Assembly: GCF_014873495.1 (NCBI RefSeq)
Contig: NZ_JADBGF010000001.1
Coordinates: 7,378,001 to 7,442,000, forward strand
Direction of reading: 5' to 3'
Source of the DNA: Streptomyces stelliscabiei
GTDB lineage: Bacteria; Actinomycetota; Actinomycetes; Streptomycetales; Streptomycetaceae
Length of the DNA: 64,000 nt
Shown here one piece after another: positions 8,642-17,320 of this stretch. Within the stretch, counting starts at the first letter, position 1; every line of letters begins with the position of its first letter. A program made the position numbers and the translations under genes. The notes under the pieces are model-generated. The model had not been told where the DNA came from, ran no database searches, and saw only the letters and a program-made list of their open reading frames with translations.

Positions 8642-10777
8642 TCAGCGGAGCGGGCGGGCGTCCAGGACCGGAGGGTCGGACAGGGGTGCCGTGCCTGCGG
8701 TGGTGGCAGGGGATGTGGCTGCGGCTGTCGTCGTGACCGTGACGCGTACGGGACTGCCGGGCTGGGGGAACGCGTCGGTCGGACCGTGCCAGTGGGCTCG
8801 GCGCAGGACGCCCTCCCACTCGACGTACCCCTGCGGACGCAACCAGGTGACCGCGGTCGCGATCCTGGTGCCCGAGCCGAGATAGAGCGTGTCCAGTCCG
8901 TCGCCGCCGGCGTCGTCCCGCACCGGGGACGGGGGGACGGCGCGATCGGGGGCGCCGATCGTGATGGGCGGGGTGTGGGGCGCCGGCTGGTCGGCGGCCC
9001 GGGCCGGACCGGGACCGGTCGGCCGGGGCGGAGCGTGCTCGTCGGGGTCGGGAGGGCTGTGCGAGCCGGACGGGTCGCCGTGACCGGGCGGCTCGTTCGC
9101 GTCGGGGGGCGCCGAAGTCGTGGGCGGCGCGGAGGGATGGGGTCCCATCGGGGCTCTGGGAGGCGTCGGAGAATGCGGTGACGCCGCGGGGAGGTGCGAG
9201 ACGGGGGACTGGGGCCGCGCCTCGGGCCCGTGCGGCGCCGAGGACCTTGACGACGGCGATGACCTGGGCGACCGCGACGACCCAGGAGGTACCGAAGGCT
9301 CCGGGGACCTGGGGCGCGGCGGGGTGACCGCCGGGGGTTCGGTCGGAGCCCGGTGGTCGGGCGGCGCGACGGACGAGGTGTACGGACTCTCGCGCGAGGG
9401 CAGGCCGGGCTGGGTCAGGTCGCCGGGACGGCTTCCGTGCCCGGGGAGACCCGCGGGACCCTGGGCTCCACCCACCTCCCCGCGCTCGCCGAACCGCCCG
9501 GACCCCCTGGGCTGCGAGGACCGGCTGCCGCGTGCGGGTTCCCGGCGCGGCTCGGGCCTGCCGGGGGTGTGGGGTTCGCCGCGTTGCTGAGGCTCGCTGC
9601 CGTGTGGGGGTTCCCCGTATCGGTCGGCTTCCTGGTGTCCTGCGGGCCTGCCTGGGTTTCCGGGTTCGCCGTGCCGTTGGGGCTCGCTGCCGCGTGCGGG
9701 TTCCCCGCGTCGCTCGGCTTCCTGGTGTCCTTCGGGCCTCCCGGGTTCGCCGCGCCCTTGAGGCTCGGCGCCCCGCGCGGGCTCCCCGCGTCGCTCCGGT
9801 GCGACGCGTCGCTCGGCTTCCTCGCGTCGCGCGGGCCGGGCCGGGCCTGCTTCTCCGCGGTGCTCGGCTTCCCCGCCCGCGCCGGACTTGCCGTACCACC
9901 CAGGCCCGCCAAGAGGTCCGGGTCCCGTGTGCTGCTCAGCTTCTCGGCGCCGTCCCGGCTCGCCGCGCCTGCCGGATACCTCGCGTCGCTCGGCTGTACC
10001 GCGCCGCTCGGGCTCATCGAGAAGCCCGGGCACGCCGGGCCTCTTGAACACACCGAACCTCCCGGACGCACGGCGCTTCCTGGACTCACCGCGTCGCTCG
10101 GGATCGCGGTGCCTTCCGAAGGCACGACGCCCGTCGCGCCCCTCCGACTCCCCGCGCCGGGCGACAGCTCCGCGCCCCTCGGACCCCCCGCGCCCCTCGG
10201 CGCCCGCACGCTCGTCCGACGCTCCGCGCCCGCCGGACCCGCCACTCTGATCGGGCGCCCCCTGCCCCCCGACCTCACCGTGCCCCGCGCCCTTCGCGGA
10301 GACCTCGTGGGCCCAGTGCCCCAGCGCGGCCCCCGCCCACTCCAGCAGTCGGCCGGGGAGGCCGAGCAGCCAGCGCACATCCGTGCTCAGGCGGCGGCCG
10401 GTCGTCCCCCGGGCCGGGCGTCCCGGGCGGCGGGCACGGTCGGACGTGGCCGACGAACCGCGGGTGCTGCCGACCCCGCGCCTGTTCCTCCGGCCCCCGA
10501 GCCGCACGCTCGCACGCTCTCCCCCGGGCTCGCCCCGCCGCCTCTCCCTACGCCTCCCAGGGCTTCCGGGACCGTCCTTCTCCCCCTCCTCCTGCTCGGC
10601 GTCGCGGCCGTCCCCGGGCTCTTCCCGCAGGTCCCGCTGCGGGCGCAGGTGCCCGTCCGGGGAGCGACGGCCGCCGGGCCGCCGGGAGGGGCGGGCGCGT
10701 GTGGCCCAGATGAGTGCCGTCCCCACCGTGATCAGTGCCACCAGCACGGCCCAGAGCGTGTGGAACACGAGTTGCAC
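8642..10777 (-). CDS. Membrane-anchored low-complexity protein with small C-terminal NfeD-like domain
   Basis: A 711-residue protein I cannot place in a named family. Residues 1-26 form one hydrophobic segment (LWAVLVALITVGTALIW). Residues 27-430 are a charged Arg/Gly/Glu-rich low-complexity region that includes about three imperfect ~26-residue repeats built on RRGEPARGxEPQ and GHQEA (about 330-420). Residues 430-610 are Pro/Ser-rich. Residues 615-675 look folded (LYLGSGTRIATAVTWLRPQG, then GSPVRVTV) and resemble the OB-like C-terminal domain of NfeD proteins; that link is an inference. The GTG start has a GGGGTGATC site and lies 4 bp after the YbjN-like gene, so it is in the operon. The opposite strand is also open here, but only this frame shows a membrane segment, operon spacing and a folded end. 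Confidence 0.65.
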   Translation of the reverse strand: MQLVFHTLWAVLVALITVGTALIWATRARPSRRPGGRRSPDGHLRPQRDLREEPGDGRDAEQEEGEKDGPGSPGRRRERRRGEPGGERASVRLGGRRNRRGVGSTRGSSATSDRARRPGRPARGTTGRRLSTDVRWLLGLPGRLLEWAGAALGHWAHEVSAKGAGHGEVGGQGAPDQSGGSGGRGASDERAGAEGRGGSEGRGAVARRGESEGRDGRRAFGRHRDPERRGESRKRRASGRFGVFKRPGVPGLLDEPERRGTAERREVSGRRGEPGRRREAEQHTGPGPLGGPGWYGKSGAGGEAEHRGEAGPARPARREEAERRVAPERRGEPARGAEPQGRGEPGRPEGHQEAERRGEPARGSEPQRHGEPGNPGRPAGHQEADRYGEPPHGSEPQQRGEPHTPGRPEPRREPARGSRSSQPRGSGRFGERGEVGGAQGPAGLPGHGSRPGDLTQPGLPSRESPYTSSVAPPDHRAPTEPPAVTPPRPRSPEPSVPPGSSRSPRSSPSSRSSAPHGPEARPQSPVSHLPAASPHSPTPPRAPMGPHPSAPPTTSAPPDANEPPGHGDPSGSHSPPDPDEHAPPRPTGPGPARAADQPAPHTPPITIGAPDRAVPPSPVRDDAGGDGLDTLYLGSGTRIATAVTWLRPQGYVEWEGVLRRAHWHGPTDAFPQPGSPVRVTVTTTAAATSPATTAGTAPLSDPPVLDARPLR

Positions 10778-10781
10778 CGGA

Positions 10782-11258
10782 TCACCCCCGCGCCGCGAGG
10801 TCGTCGGCGCCGCGCAGCGTGTGTCCCAGGTCCCGGCACTCCGCGAGCAGCCGGGTCGCCCGTTCCAGCACGGTGTCCAGCGTCGCGTCGAAGCCGGCCG
10901 GGGTCATGTGCGAGGTCAGGGGGAGCGTCGACACCGCGGAGAGCAGGGGGAGGTCGGTGCGGTCGTACCCGAGGACGGCCGTGGGGGTCACTTCGCGCGC
11001 GTTCCACGCCGTCGCCGCCGCGGCGGTCGACGCGACCCGGTCGGGCGGCACGAGGGTGCCGTCCGTGACGATCACCACCACCCACCCGCCGGCCTGGTTG
11101 AAGTCCACGACGAGCGCCGGCCCGGCGCTCCCCTCCGGGGTGATGTCGACGCCGAGCGCGCCGTGCTCGGCGGTGACGCGGGCGCCGCGTCGGCGGGCCC
11201 AGGTGCGGGCCAGTGCCTCCCAGCCGTCGCGCAGCGGGACGAGGGGATCAGCGGTCAT
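10782..11258 (-). CDS. YbjN-like small protein
   Basis: A 158-residue soluble protein resembling YbjN/type III chaperone-like folds: an N-terminal helix, a beta sheet (ALVVDFNQAGGWVVVIVTDG), and a C-terminal helix pair after LPLTSHMTPAGFDATLDTVLE. Such proteins act as peptide-binding or scaffold partners. Its start overlaps the end of the upstream kinase gene by 11 bp, and the next gene begins 4 bp downstream. In this operon it could present substrates to one of the kinases, which is inference. The family call rests on general pattern only. Confidence 0.6.
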   Translation of the reverse strand: MTADPLVPLRDGWEALARTWARRRGARVTAEHGALGVDITPEGSAGPALVVDFNQAGGWVVVIVTDGTLVPPDRVASTAAAATAWNAREVTPTAVLGYDRTDLPLLSAVSTLPLTSHMTPAGFDATLDTVLERATRLLAECRDLGHTLRGADDLAARG

Positions 11259-12246
11259 GGTGCGCGAGTGCCTTCCGGATGAGTGCCTGGGTCAGTCCTG
11301 CGTCCAGCAGCCGGACGGCGGCGGGCCGCAGCGCGCAGCCGCCGCCCGGCTCCGGCGGCCCCGGCGCATGGCACCGGTGCGGCGGCCCGGGCACCGGGCG
11401 TGACCGCCTGCCGTCCCGCGAGGGCGCCCGCTGCGGCCGGGTCGGGGTGTCCGCCAGTGCGGCCAGACCGGCCATGACCTCCAGCGGGGTGGGCCGGGCC
11501 AGGGGCGCGTAGGAGAGGCAGGCGGTGATCAGCGGGGTGAGGGCCGCGGGCATGCCGCCCAGGTCGGGCCGGGCGGCGCCGAGGATCCGCCGGTCGGCCT
11601 CCCGGCCCGTGCCGTACGGGGGCCGGCCCGTCGCCGCGAAGGTCAGGACCGCGCCGAGGGCGAAGATGTCGACCGCGGGCGTGGGCGAGTGGCCCGTGAG
11701 CTGCTCGGGGGCCATGTAGCCGGAGGTGCCGAGGACGGTGCCCGGCGCGGTGAGGCCGCCGGCCGCGGCGGCCGACCGGGCGATGCCGAAGTCGATGAGG
11801 CGGGGCTCGTCGCCCTCCAGGACGATGTTCCCGGGCTTGAGGTCGCGGTGGATCACCCCGCGCTCGTGCACGGTGACGAGCGCCTCGGCGAGCATCAGAC
11901 CGAACCGCTGGACGAGCCCCGTGGAGAGCGGCCCCCGCTCGTGGACCCGCACGGCCAGAGTGGGCCCGTCGACATAGCGGGTGGCCAGCCACAGCGGGGG
12001 AGTGCCGGTCTCGGCGTCGTACACCGGCACGGTGTAGGGGCAGTTCACCTCGCGCAGCGCCGCCACCTCGCGCGCGAACCGCAGTCGTATCTCGCTCTGT
12101 TCGGCGAGGTCCTCACGGATGACCTTGACCGCCAGCCGCTGCCCGGCGGGAGTGCGGCACAGATAGACCGTGCCCATGCCCCCGCTGCCGAGCCGGCCGA
12201 CGACCGTGTACCGCCCCACCCGTGCCGTACCGCCAGGCCAGTCCAT
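11248..12246 (-). CDS. Hanks-type serine/threonine protein kinase
   Basis: A 332-residue soluble kinase with all key residues: GSGGMG glycine loop (20-25), Lys41 in AVKVI, HRDLKPGN (133-140, Asp135), DFG (152-154), the activation segment GTSGYMAPEQ, and VDIFALGAVL. The kinase domain ends near 270. The tail is short and Arg/Pro-rich with a final helix, and has no membrane segment or PASTA repeats, so it differs from PknB. It is the first gene of the six-gene leftward operon, about 180 bp downstream of the conservon terminator. It may phosphorylate a downstream operon product such as the VWA protein, which is inference. Confidence 0.92.
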   Translation of the reverse strand: MDWPGGTARVGRYTVVGRLGSGGMGTVYLCRTPAGQRLAVKVIREDLAEQSEIRLRFAREVAALREVNCPYTVPVYDAETGTPPLWLATRYVDGPTLAVRVHERGPLSTGLVQRFGLMLAEALVTVHERGVIHRDLKPGNIVLEGDEPRLIDFGIARSAAAAGGLTAPGTVLGTSGYMAPEQLTGHSPTPAVDIFALGAVLTFAATGRPPYGTGREADRRILGAARPDLGGMPAALTPLITACLSYAPLARPTPLEVMAGLAALADTPTRPQRAPSRDGRRSRPVPGPPHRCHAPGPPEPGGGCALRPAAVRLLDAGLTQALIRKALAHHDR

Positions 12247-12363
12247 GTGTCCCCCGAGCGTCCCGGCGCCGACAGCCGTCCCCCTGACCTGTCGCCGCGC
12301 CGCAGGTCGCTCAACGTACCCGAAGGCACACGCTCGGTGGGTGGATTTGCTGTTAGTACGACA

Positions 12364-12402
12364 AAAGCCGCGTTCTCCCGGATCGACGGGGAACGCGGCT
12401 TT
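12364..12402 (-). terminator. Terminator of the first conservon
   Basis: A 12-bp stem (AAAGCCGCGTTC with GAACGCGGCTTT) is extended by an imperfect GGGAG/CCCCG region. On the minus strand the hairpin is followed by TTTTGT. It lies 27 bp after the cvnD stop and separates the conservon from the kinase operon. Confidence 0.85.
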
Positions 12403-12429
12403 CGGCGCGAGGACTGCGGGGGCGGCTTC

Positions 12430-13011
12430 CTACCGGAGGCGGGCCATGAGCGCGTGCTCGACGAGCGTGATCAGAGCCGACTTGGCGTCCGACCGGTGCC
12501 GCGCGTCCGTCGTGATGATCGGCGTGTCCGGCCCGATCTGCAGGGCCTCGCGCACCTCGTCCGGGTTGTACGGCTGCTGACCGTCGAAGCCGTTGAGGGC
12601 GATGACGAAGGGGAGGCCGCTGTTCTCGAAGTAGTCGACGGCGGGGAAGCAGTCGGCGAGGCGGCGGGTGTCGACGAGGACGATGGCGCCGATGGCGCCG
12701 CGGACGAGGTCGTCCCACATGAACCAGAAGCGGTCCTGTCCGGGGGTGCCGAACAGGTACAGGATGAGGTCCTGGTCGAGGGTGATGCGGCCGAAGTCCA
12801 TGGCGACCGTGGTGGTCGTCTTGTCTCCGGTGTGGGTGAGGTCGTCGATGCCCGCGGACGCGGACGTCATGACGGCCTCGGTACGCAGCGGGTTGATCTC
12901 CGAGACGGCCCCGACGAACGTGGTCTTGCCCACGCCGAAGCCACCCGCCACCACGATCTTCGCCGAGGTGGTGGAGCGGGAAGGACCGCCGCTAGAGCTT
13001 GCGAAGTCCAC
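12430..13011 (-). CDS. cvnD: Conservon small GTPase, proximal copy
   Basis: A 193-residue Ras/MglA-like GTPase, the last gene of a conservon. The P-loop GGFGVGKT is at 23-30, the switch II region is GTPGQDRF (about 88-95), and the base-recognition loop is ALNGFD rather than canonical NKxD, as usual in this family. The GTG start overlaps the cvnC end by 20 bp, so translation is coupled. Conservon proteins are thought to form a membrane complex resembling eukaryotic G-protein-coupled receptors, with CvnD as the GTP switch. Its middle 391 bp are identical in DNA to the second cvnD, while both ends differ at about one base in eight. Confidence 0.95.
   Translation of the reverse strand: MDFASSSGGPSRSTTSAKIVVAGGFGVGKTTFVGAVSEINPLRTEAVMTSASAGIDDLTHTGDKTTTTVAMDFGRITLDQDLILYLFGTPGQDRFWFMWDDLVRGAIGAIVLVDTRRLADCFPAVDYFENSGLPFVIALNGFDGQQPYNPDEVREALQIGPDTPIITTDARHRSDAKSALITLVEHALMARLR
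12584..12974 (-). repeat. 391-bp tract identical to 17873-18263 (inside cvnD)
   Basis: Line-by-line comparison shows no difference, including third codon positions, between 12584-12974 and 17873-18263. The identity stops abruptly on both sides. This is the signature of recent gene conversion between the two paralogous GTPase genes. Confidence 0.9.
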
Positions 13012-13561
13012 TGAGCACCCTTTCGAGCAGTGTCACGTCTGGCTGGCCGCCGGCGCTCTCGTCGCCGCCGGGCTGATGAATGGCGACCAGGCCCGCCTCC
13101 GCCAAGTCGGCGACGAGGATTCTGGCCACACCGAGAGGGATCGTCAGGAGGGCCGAGATCTCGGCCACCGACTTGATCTCCCGGCAGAGGTTGCAGATCC
13201 GCTGATGCTCGGGCAGCTGCCCCTGCATCTGGTGCGGCTGTGCGGTGGTGTGCACCAGCGCCTCGATGGCGAGCTGGTAGCGGGGCCTGGTGCGGCCGCC
13301 CGTCATGGCGTACGGGCGCACCAGGGGGTTGGTCGCCGCCCCCGCGGGCGAGGGCTCAGGGGTGCGGCGCTGCGGCTGCACGGGCTGGATGCGCGGTGCC
13401 GGCGGCTGGTCGTACGGCGAGGGGCCGGGGCCCTGCGGTGCGTACGGCTGCTGGCGGCTCGGTGCGGAGGGGAAGTTGTACCGGTTCTGGTCACCCTGGC
13501 CCGGCCCCTGGCCAGGGTAGGACCAGTTGCCCGACGATGAACCGCCTGGGGGTGTTGCCAC
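12992..13561 (-). CDS. cvnC: Conservon DUF742 protein, proximal copy
   Basis: A 189-residue DUF742 protein. Residues 1-85 are a Pro/Gln/Gly-rich disordered extension. The conserved domain begins at NPLVRPYAMTGGRTRPRYQL and continues with EHQRICNLCREIKSVAEISA, a winged-helix-like region, ending LLERVLSGLRKL. The GTG at 13561 was chosen because GGAGGAG precedes it by 5 nt; the ATG at 13594 has no site. It sits 98 bp after cvnB and overlaps cvnD by 20 bp. The disordered extension is absent from the second cvnC, so the two paralogues have diverged in their N-termini. DUF742 proteins link the roadblock protein and the GTPase in the conservon complex. Confidence 0.93.
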   Translation of the reverse strand: MATPPGGSSSGNWSYPGQGPGQGDQNRYNFPSAPSRQQPYAPQGPGPSPYDQPPAPRIQPVQPQRRTPEPSPAGAATNPLVRPYAMTGGRTRPRYQLAIEALVHTTAQPHQMQGQLPEHQRICNLCREIKSVAEISALLTIPLGVARILVADLAEAGLVAIHQPGGDESAGGQPDVTLLERVLSGLRKL

Positions 13562-13659
13562 GTTCTCTCCTCCTCCGACTGTGCTGGCATCCATGGCTCA
13601 TTGGAAGCCGCGTCCCGAAACCTTACGGCCCCGGGACGCCAAAACGCACCGTCTGACTG

Positions 13660-14082
13660 TTAGTTGAGCAGGCTGCCCTGGAGCTCCGCACGAAGATCGG
13701 GCGTCAGGACCGTACCGGCACGGTCCACCAGAAGGGCCATCTCGTACCCGATGAGACCGATGTCGGCCTCCGGATGTGCGAGAACGGCGAGCGAGGAACC
13801 GTCGGAAACGGACATGATGAACAGGAATCCCCGCTCCATCTCCACAACCGTCTGATTGACGCTGCCACCTTCGAAGATGCGGGAGGCACCCGCGGTCAGA
13901 GAGGTCAGACCCGACGCGACGGCCGCCAGCTGGTCGGCACGGTCACGGGGAAAACCTTCGGACATCGCCAGAAGGAGTCCGTCGGCGGAGACCACCACCG
14001 TGTGCGACACCCCGGGGGTGTTGTCCACGAAATTGGTGATCAACCAGTTCAGGTTCTGCGCCGCCTGGCTCATCGGGCTCAC
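13660..14082 (-). CDS. cvnB: Conservon roadblock/LC7 protein, proximal copy
   Basis: A 140-residue roadblock/LC7 protein of the MglB type, which pairs with small GTPases. The conserved core SQAAQNLNWLITNFVDNTPGV and the AMSEGFPRDRADQLAAVASG helix are visible. The GTG at 14082 is preferred over the ATG at 14073: it lies 1 nt after the cvnA stop and a GGAG site stands 7 nt before it. The same arrangement, with TTG, occurs in the second conservon, and both products are then exactly 140 residues. Confidence 0.93.
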   Translation of the reverse strand: MSPMSQAAQNLNWLITNFVDNTPGVSHTVVVSADGLLLAMSEGFPRDRADQLAAVASGLTSLTAGASRIFEGGSVNQTVVEMERGFLFIMSVSDGSSLAVLAHPEADIGLIGYEMALLVDRAGTVLTPDLRAELQGSLLN

Positions 14083-14083
14083 A

Positions 14084-17000
14084 CTAACGCTCCTGGTTGT
14101 AGGTGCTGTCAGGCCCACTGTGGTGATTCCTAGTGGCCTGGCCGTTCGTTTCACTGCTTGCGTTGCGCCCACGCTGGACACCCCGGCGCAGGTTGCTCAG
14201 CCTGCCCCGGACGTCCTCGGGAGCGCGGGAGATCTGTGGACCTCCCTGCGGGGTCGTCTGGGCGGCGCCCTCGACCAGGTTGGCCTTGGGCACCCGCCGC
14301 GGCAGGCCGGAGGAGGTGACCCCGCCCGCCTTGGGCTTCTTCAGCTGGGAGGCCTGCTGCCAGCGCGCGTCGTTGTCCGAGCGCCAGTCGCCGTTCGGTC
14401 CCCCGGCCGTCGGCTGGTCCTGGGCCACTTCCTGCCGTCCGTTCACGGCGCCCGCGCTCGTGCCGCCCATGCTCGCGGTGGATCCGCGGCGGGGCAGGCC
14501 GGCGTCGGTCAGCGCGTGGCCGGCGGAGGGTGTGGGTCCCGGACGGTCGAAGCCTACGCGGTCCGGCTCCTTCACGTCAGCGGCCTGCGAAGATTCCGGT
14601 TCCGGAGCGTACTCGGAGCGGTACGAGCTCTGGTAGTCCTGCTGCTGCGGCCAGTCGTCCTGATAGGGCTGCTCGTCGAAGCCCGCGTACGACTCCGGGG
14701 CGCTCGCGGCGGCTGCCGTGTGCTCCTCCTGGACGGACTCCGCATAGGAGGGCTCGGGGTAGCCGCCGGTGGCGGAGAACGTGTCGTTCCCGCCCGGCAG
14801 GTGCCCGTTGCCGTTCGCCATGCCGTTGCCGCCCTGGCCGAAGTACGTCTCGTCGTACGACGGCTGCTGCGGCTCCTCGTACGCCGTCTGCTGGTCGAAC
14901 GACCGCTGCGGGTCCACGTAGGCCGTCGCGCCGTTGTCGTAGGACGGTTCGGGGGACTGGAAGTCGTCGCCGTAGCGCGGCGTCTGGCCCGGGGGCAGCT
15001 GAGGGCTCTGGTGCGCCTGCGACTCCAGGGCCGCACGGCGCTCCTCGCGTATCAGCGAGCGGCCCACGGGGTCCAGGTCGCGCAGGTCGTCCGGGATCTC
15101 GTAGCGGCTGTCGTCGAAGCCCAGCTCGGCGGCGGTCCGCATCGGGGCCACGGCCGGCTGCTGGAACGCGTGCTGCTGCTCCGGGATGATCTGCGAGACC
15201 GTGAACTGGTCGGCCGCCGGCTGCTGCTCGCCACCGCCACCGTGGGTGATGACGTCGGGGAGCATGACCAGCGAGGTCGTCCCGGCCTGCTCGCCCGAGG
15301 GGCGGAGCTGGACGCGGATGCCGTGCCGGTCGGACAGCCGGCCGACCACGAACAGACCCATGCGCTGCGAGATCGCGGCGTCCACGGTCGGCGGGTTGGC
15401 CAGCTTGTGGTTGATGTCCGCGAAGTCCTCGGCGGTGAGGCCGATGCCCTTGTCGTGGATCTCGATCATCACGCGGCCGTCGGGCAGTCGGGTCGCGGTG
15501 ACGCGGACCTTGGTCTGCGGGGAGGAGAACGTGGTGGCGTTCTCCAGCAGCTCGGCGAGCAGGTGCACGAGGTCGGTCACGGCGCGGCCGTGGATCTCGG
15601 CCTCCGGGACGCCGGACAGCTCGATGCGCTCGTACTGCTCCACCTCGGAGGAGGCGGCGCGCAGCACGTCGATCAGCGGGACCGGCTGGTCCCAGCGGCG
15701 GCCGGGCTCCTCGCCGGCGAGGACCAGGAGGTTCTCGCCGTTGCGGCGCATACGGGTGGCCAGGTGGTCCAGCTTGAAGAGGTTCTCCAGCTGGTCCGGG
15801 TCGGCCTCGTTGTTCTCCAGGTCGGTGATGAGGGTCAGCTGGCCCTCGATCAGCGACTGGTTGCGGCGCGAGAGGTTGGTGAAGATCGCGTTGATGTTGC
15901 CCCGCAGCAGGGCCTGCTCGGCGGCGAGCCGGACGGCCTCACGGTGGACCTGGTCGAAGGCGCGCGCGACCTCGCCGATCTCGTCCGTGCTGTTGATGGG
16001 GATCGGCGCGACGCGGGTGTCGACGCGGCCGGGGTCGGTGCGCGAGAGCTGGTCGACCAGCATCGGCAGACGCTGCTCGGCGATGCCGAAGGCGGCGTTG
16101 CGCAGCTGGCGCATCGAACGGCTCATCTGGCGGGCCATGATCCCGGCGATGATGAACGCGGCGAGCAGGGCGACGATGACGATGGCGCCGTTGATGTAGG
16201 CGTCGCGCTGGGCGTCGGAGGCGATCTGTCCGGCCTCGGCCACCGCGCGGTTGATCAGCTCGGTCTCGACCTCGCTGTAGCCCTCGAACTTGAGAGTCGA
16301 GGCCGCCATCCAGTTCTGGTAGGTGACGCCCTGCTTCGCCAGGTCCTCGGGCGAGGCGCCGCTGCCGATCGCCTGGATCATCTTCAGCATGGTGTCCGGC
16401 GGCGGGACGTAGTTCTTGTCCTTGGCCGCGGCCTCGGCGGCCTGCTTCTTGCCCTCTTCGGTCTTCTGCGCCATGACCGACTCCAGGCGCGCGGCGTCGG
16501 CCTCGGTACCGCCGGAGACGTACTCCTGTACGGCGATGTTCTCCAGGTACGCGTACGAGGTGAACGCGGTGACCTGCTGACGGAAGATTTTCTGGTCCTC
16601 GCTGGGCCGGACCAGCAGGTGGGTGCCGATCGAGCGCTGCAGGGAGGCGGCGCCCTTGGCGAGCGTGACCGCGTAGACCGTACGGCCGTACGCGGTGATG
16701 TTGCCGGTACCGAGTCCCAGCTCGTTGGAGAACTCCGCCAGGAGGTGCTCGACGGTGACGTAGCCCTCTTCGGTCTGTACCGGGTCGGCGGCCCGGGTGA
16801 AGGCGGTCTGCCGGAGCTTCTCCAGCGCGGGCTCGGCCTCCTCCACCAGACGCAGCCGGCGCTCCAGGCCCTGCCCGGACGGCATTCCGACGACCTCCGC
16901 GTGGAAGGCGTCGGCCTTCTCGTCGGTGAAGGCGCGGGCGTCCTTGACGACCTCGCTGTCGCGGTCGCCGTCCAGCAGCGGCTGGGCGGAGATGTCCCGC

Positions 17001-17320
17001 TCGTTGAGGAGTGCCTCCGCGTAGACGCCGGCGGCGGATACGATCTTGGCGACCTTCTCCGCGTCCCGGGCGTCCTGCCAGGTGTCGATCGAGTTCTTCA
17101 CCTGGAAGCCGCCCATGACCAGGCCGACCAGCACGGGTATGAGGAGGATCGCGTTCAGACGCGTGGGTACACGCCAGTTGCGGGGGGAGAGACGACTTCC
17201 GCTGGACGCGGGAGCTGCCGTCGGCTCCGGCCCGGTCACTTGTGCGGGTGCCGCTCCGCGCGGCGGCGGGGTGAAGTTGCCCCGCGCCGACGGCTCGGGA
17301 CCTTTCTTGCTTCGCCTCAC
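14084..17320 (-). CDS. cvnA: Conservon sensor-kinase-like membrane protein, proximal copy
   Basis: A 1078-residue membrane protein. The first membrane span is at about 55-72, followed by a roughly 320-residue extracellular sensor (nitrate/NIT-like helical region) and a second span (IVIVALLAAFIIAGIM). A HAMP-like segment, the H-box region LDHLATRMRRNGENLLVLAG and a HATPase domain follow, with LLENATTFSSP (N box), HDKGIGL (G1) and MGLFVVGRLSDRHG (G2). From about residue 686 the protein is a Gln/Tyr/Pro-rich disordered tail that ends in a conserved GLPRRVPKANLV block. GTG 17320 is chosen because GAGAGG precedes it. CvnA anchors the complex of CvnB, CvnC and CvnD at the membrane. The signal sensed is unknown. 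Confidence 0.93.
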   Translation of the reverse strand: MRRSKKGPEPSARGNFTPPPRGAAPAQVTGPEPTAAPASSGSRLSPRNWRVPTRLNAILLIPVLVGLVMGGFQVKNSIDTWQDARDAEKVAKIVSAAGVYAEALLNERDISAQPLLDGDRDSEVVKDARAFTDEKADAFHAEVVGMPSGQGLERRLRLVEEAEPALEKLRQTAFTRAADPVQTEEGYVTVEHLLAEFSNELGLGTGNITAYGRTVYAVTLAKGAASLQRSIGTHLLVRPSEDQKIFRQQVTAFTSYAYLENIAVQEYVSGGTEADAARLESVMAQKTEEGKKQAAEAAAKDKNYVPPPDTMLKMIQAIGSGASPEDLAKQGVTYQNWMAASTLKFEGYSEVETELINRAVAEAGQIASDAQRDAYINGAIVIVALLAAFIIAGIMARQMSRSMRQLRNAAFGIAEQRLPMLVDQLSRTDPGRVDTRVAPIPINSTDEIGEVARAFDQVHREAVRLAAEQALLRGNINAIFTNLSRRNQSLIEGQLTLITDLENNEADPDQLENLFKLDHLATRMRRNGENLLVLAGEEPGRRWDQPVPLIDVLRAASSEVEQYERIELSGVPEAEIHGRAVTDLVHLLAELLENATTFSSPQTKVRVTATRLPDGRVMIEIHDKGIGLTAEDFADINHKLANPPTVDAAISQRMGLFVVGRLSDRHGIRVQLRPSGEQAGTTSLVMLPDVITHGGGGEQQPAADQFTVSQIIPEQQHAFQQPAVAPMRTAAELGFDDSRYEIPDDLRDLDPVGRSLIREERRAALESQAHQSPQLPPGQTPRYGDDFQSPEPSYDNGATAYVDPQRSFDQQTAYEEPQQPSYDETYFGQGGNGMANGNGHLPGGNDTFSATGGYPEPSYAESVQEEHTAAAASAPESYAGFDEQPYQDDWPQQQDYQSSYRSEYAPEPESSQAADVKEPDRVGFDRPGPTPSAGHALTDAGLPRRGSTASMGGTSAGAVNGRQEVAQDQPTAGGPNGDWRSDNDARWQQASQLKKPKAGGVTSSGLPRRVPKANLVEGAAQTTPQGGPQISRAPEDVRGRLSNLRRGVQRGRNASSETNGQATRNHHSGPDSTYNQER

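Noticed and set aside
7792..9899. N-terminal extension of the VWA protein to about 700 residues
   Set aside because: The extra part is Arg/Pro-rich out-of-frame translation of the upstream gene. A GTG with a good ribosome site at 8576 gives the normal TerY-like length.
9353..11068. 571-codon rightward frame opposite the low-complexity membrane protein
   Set aside because: Strongly biased composition and no start signal. The leftward frame has a membrane span, a folded C-terminus and operon spacing with its neighbours.
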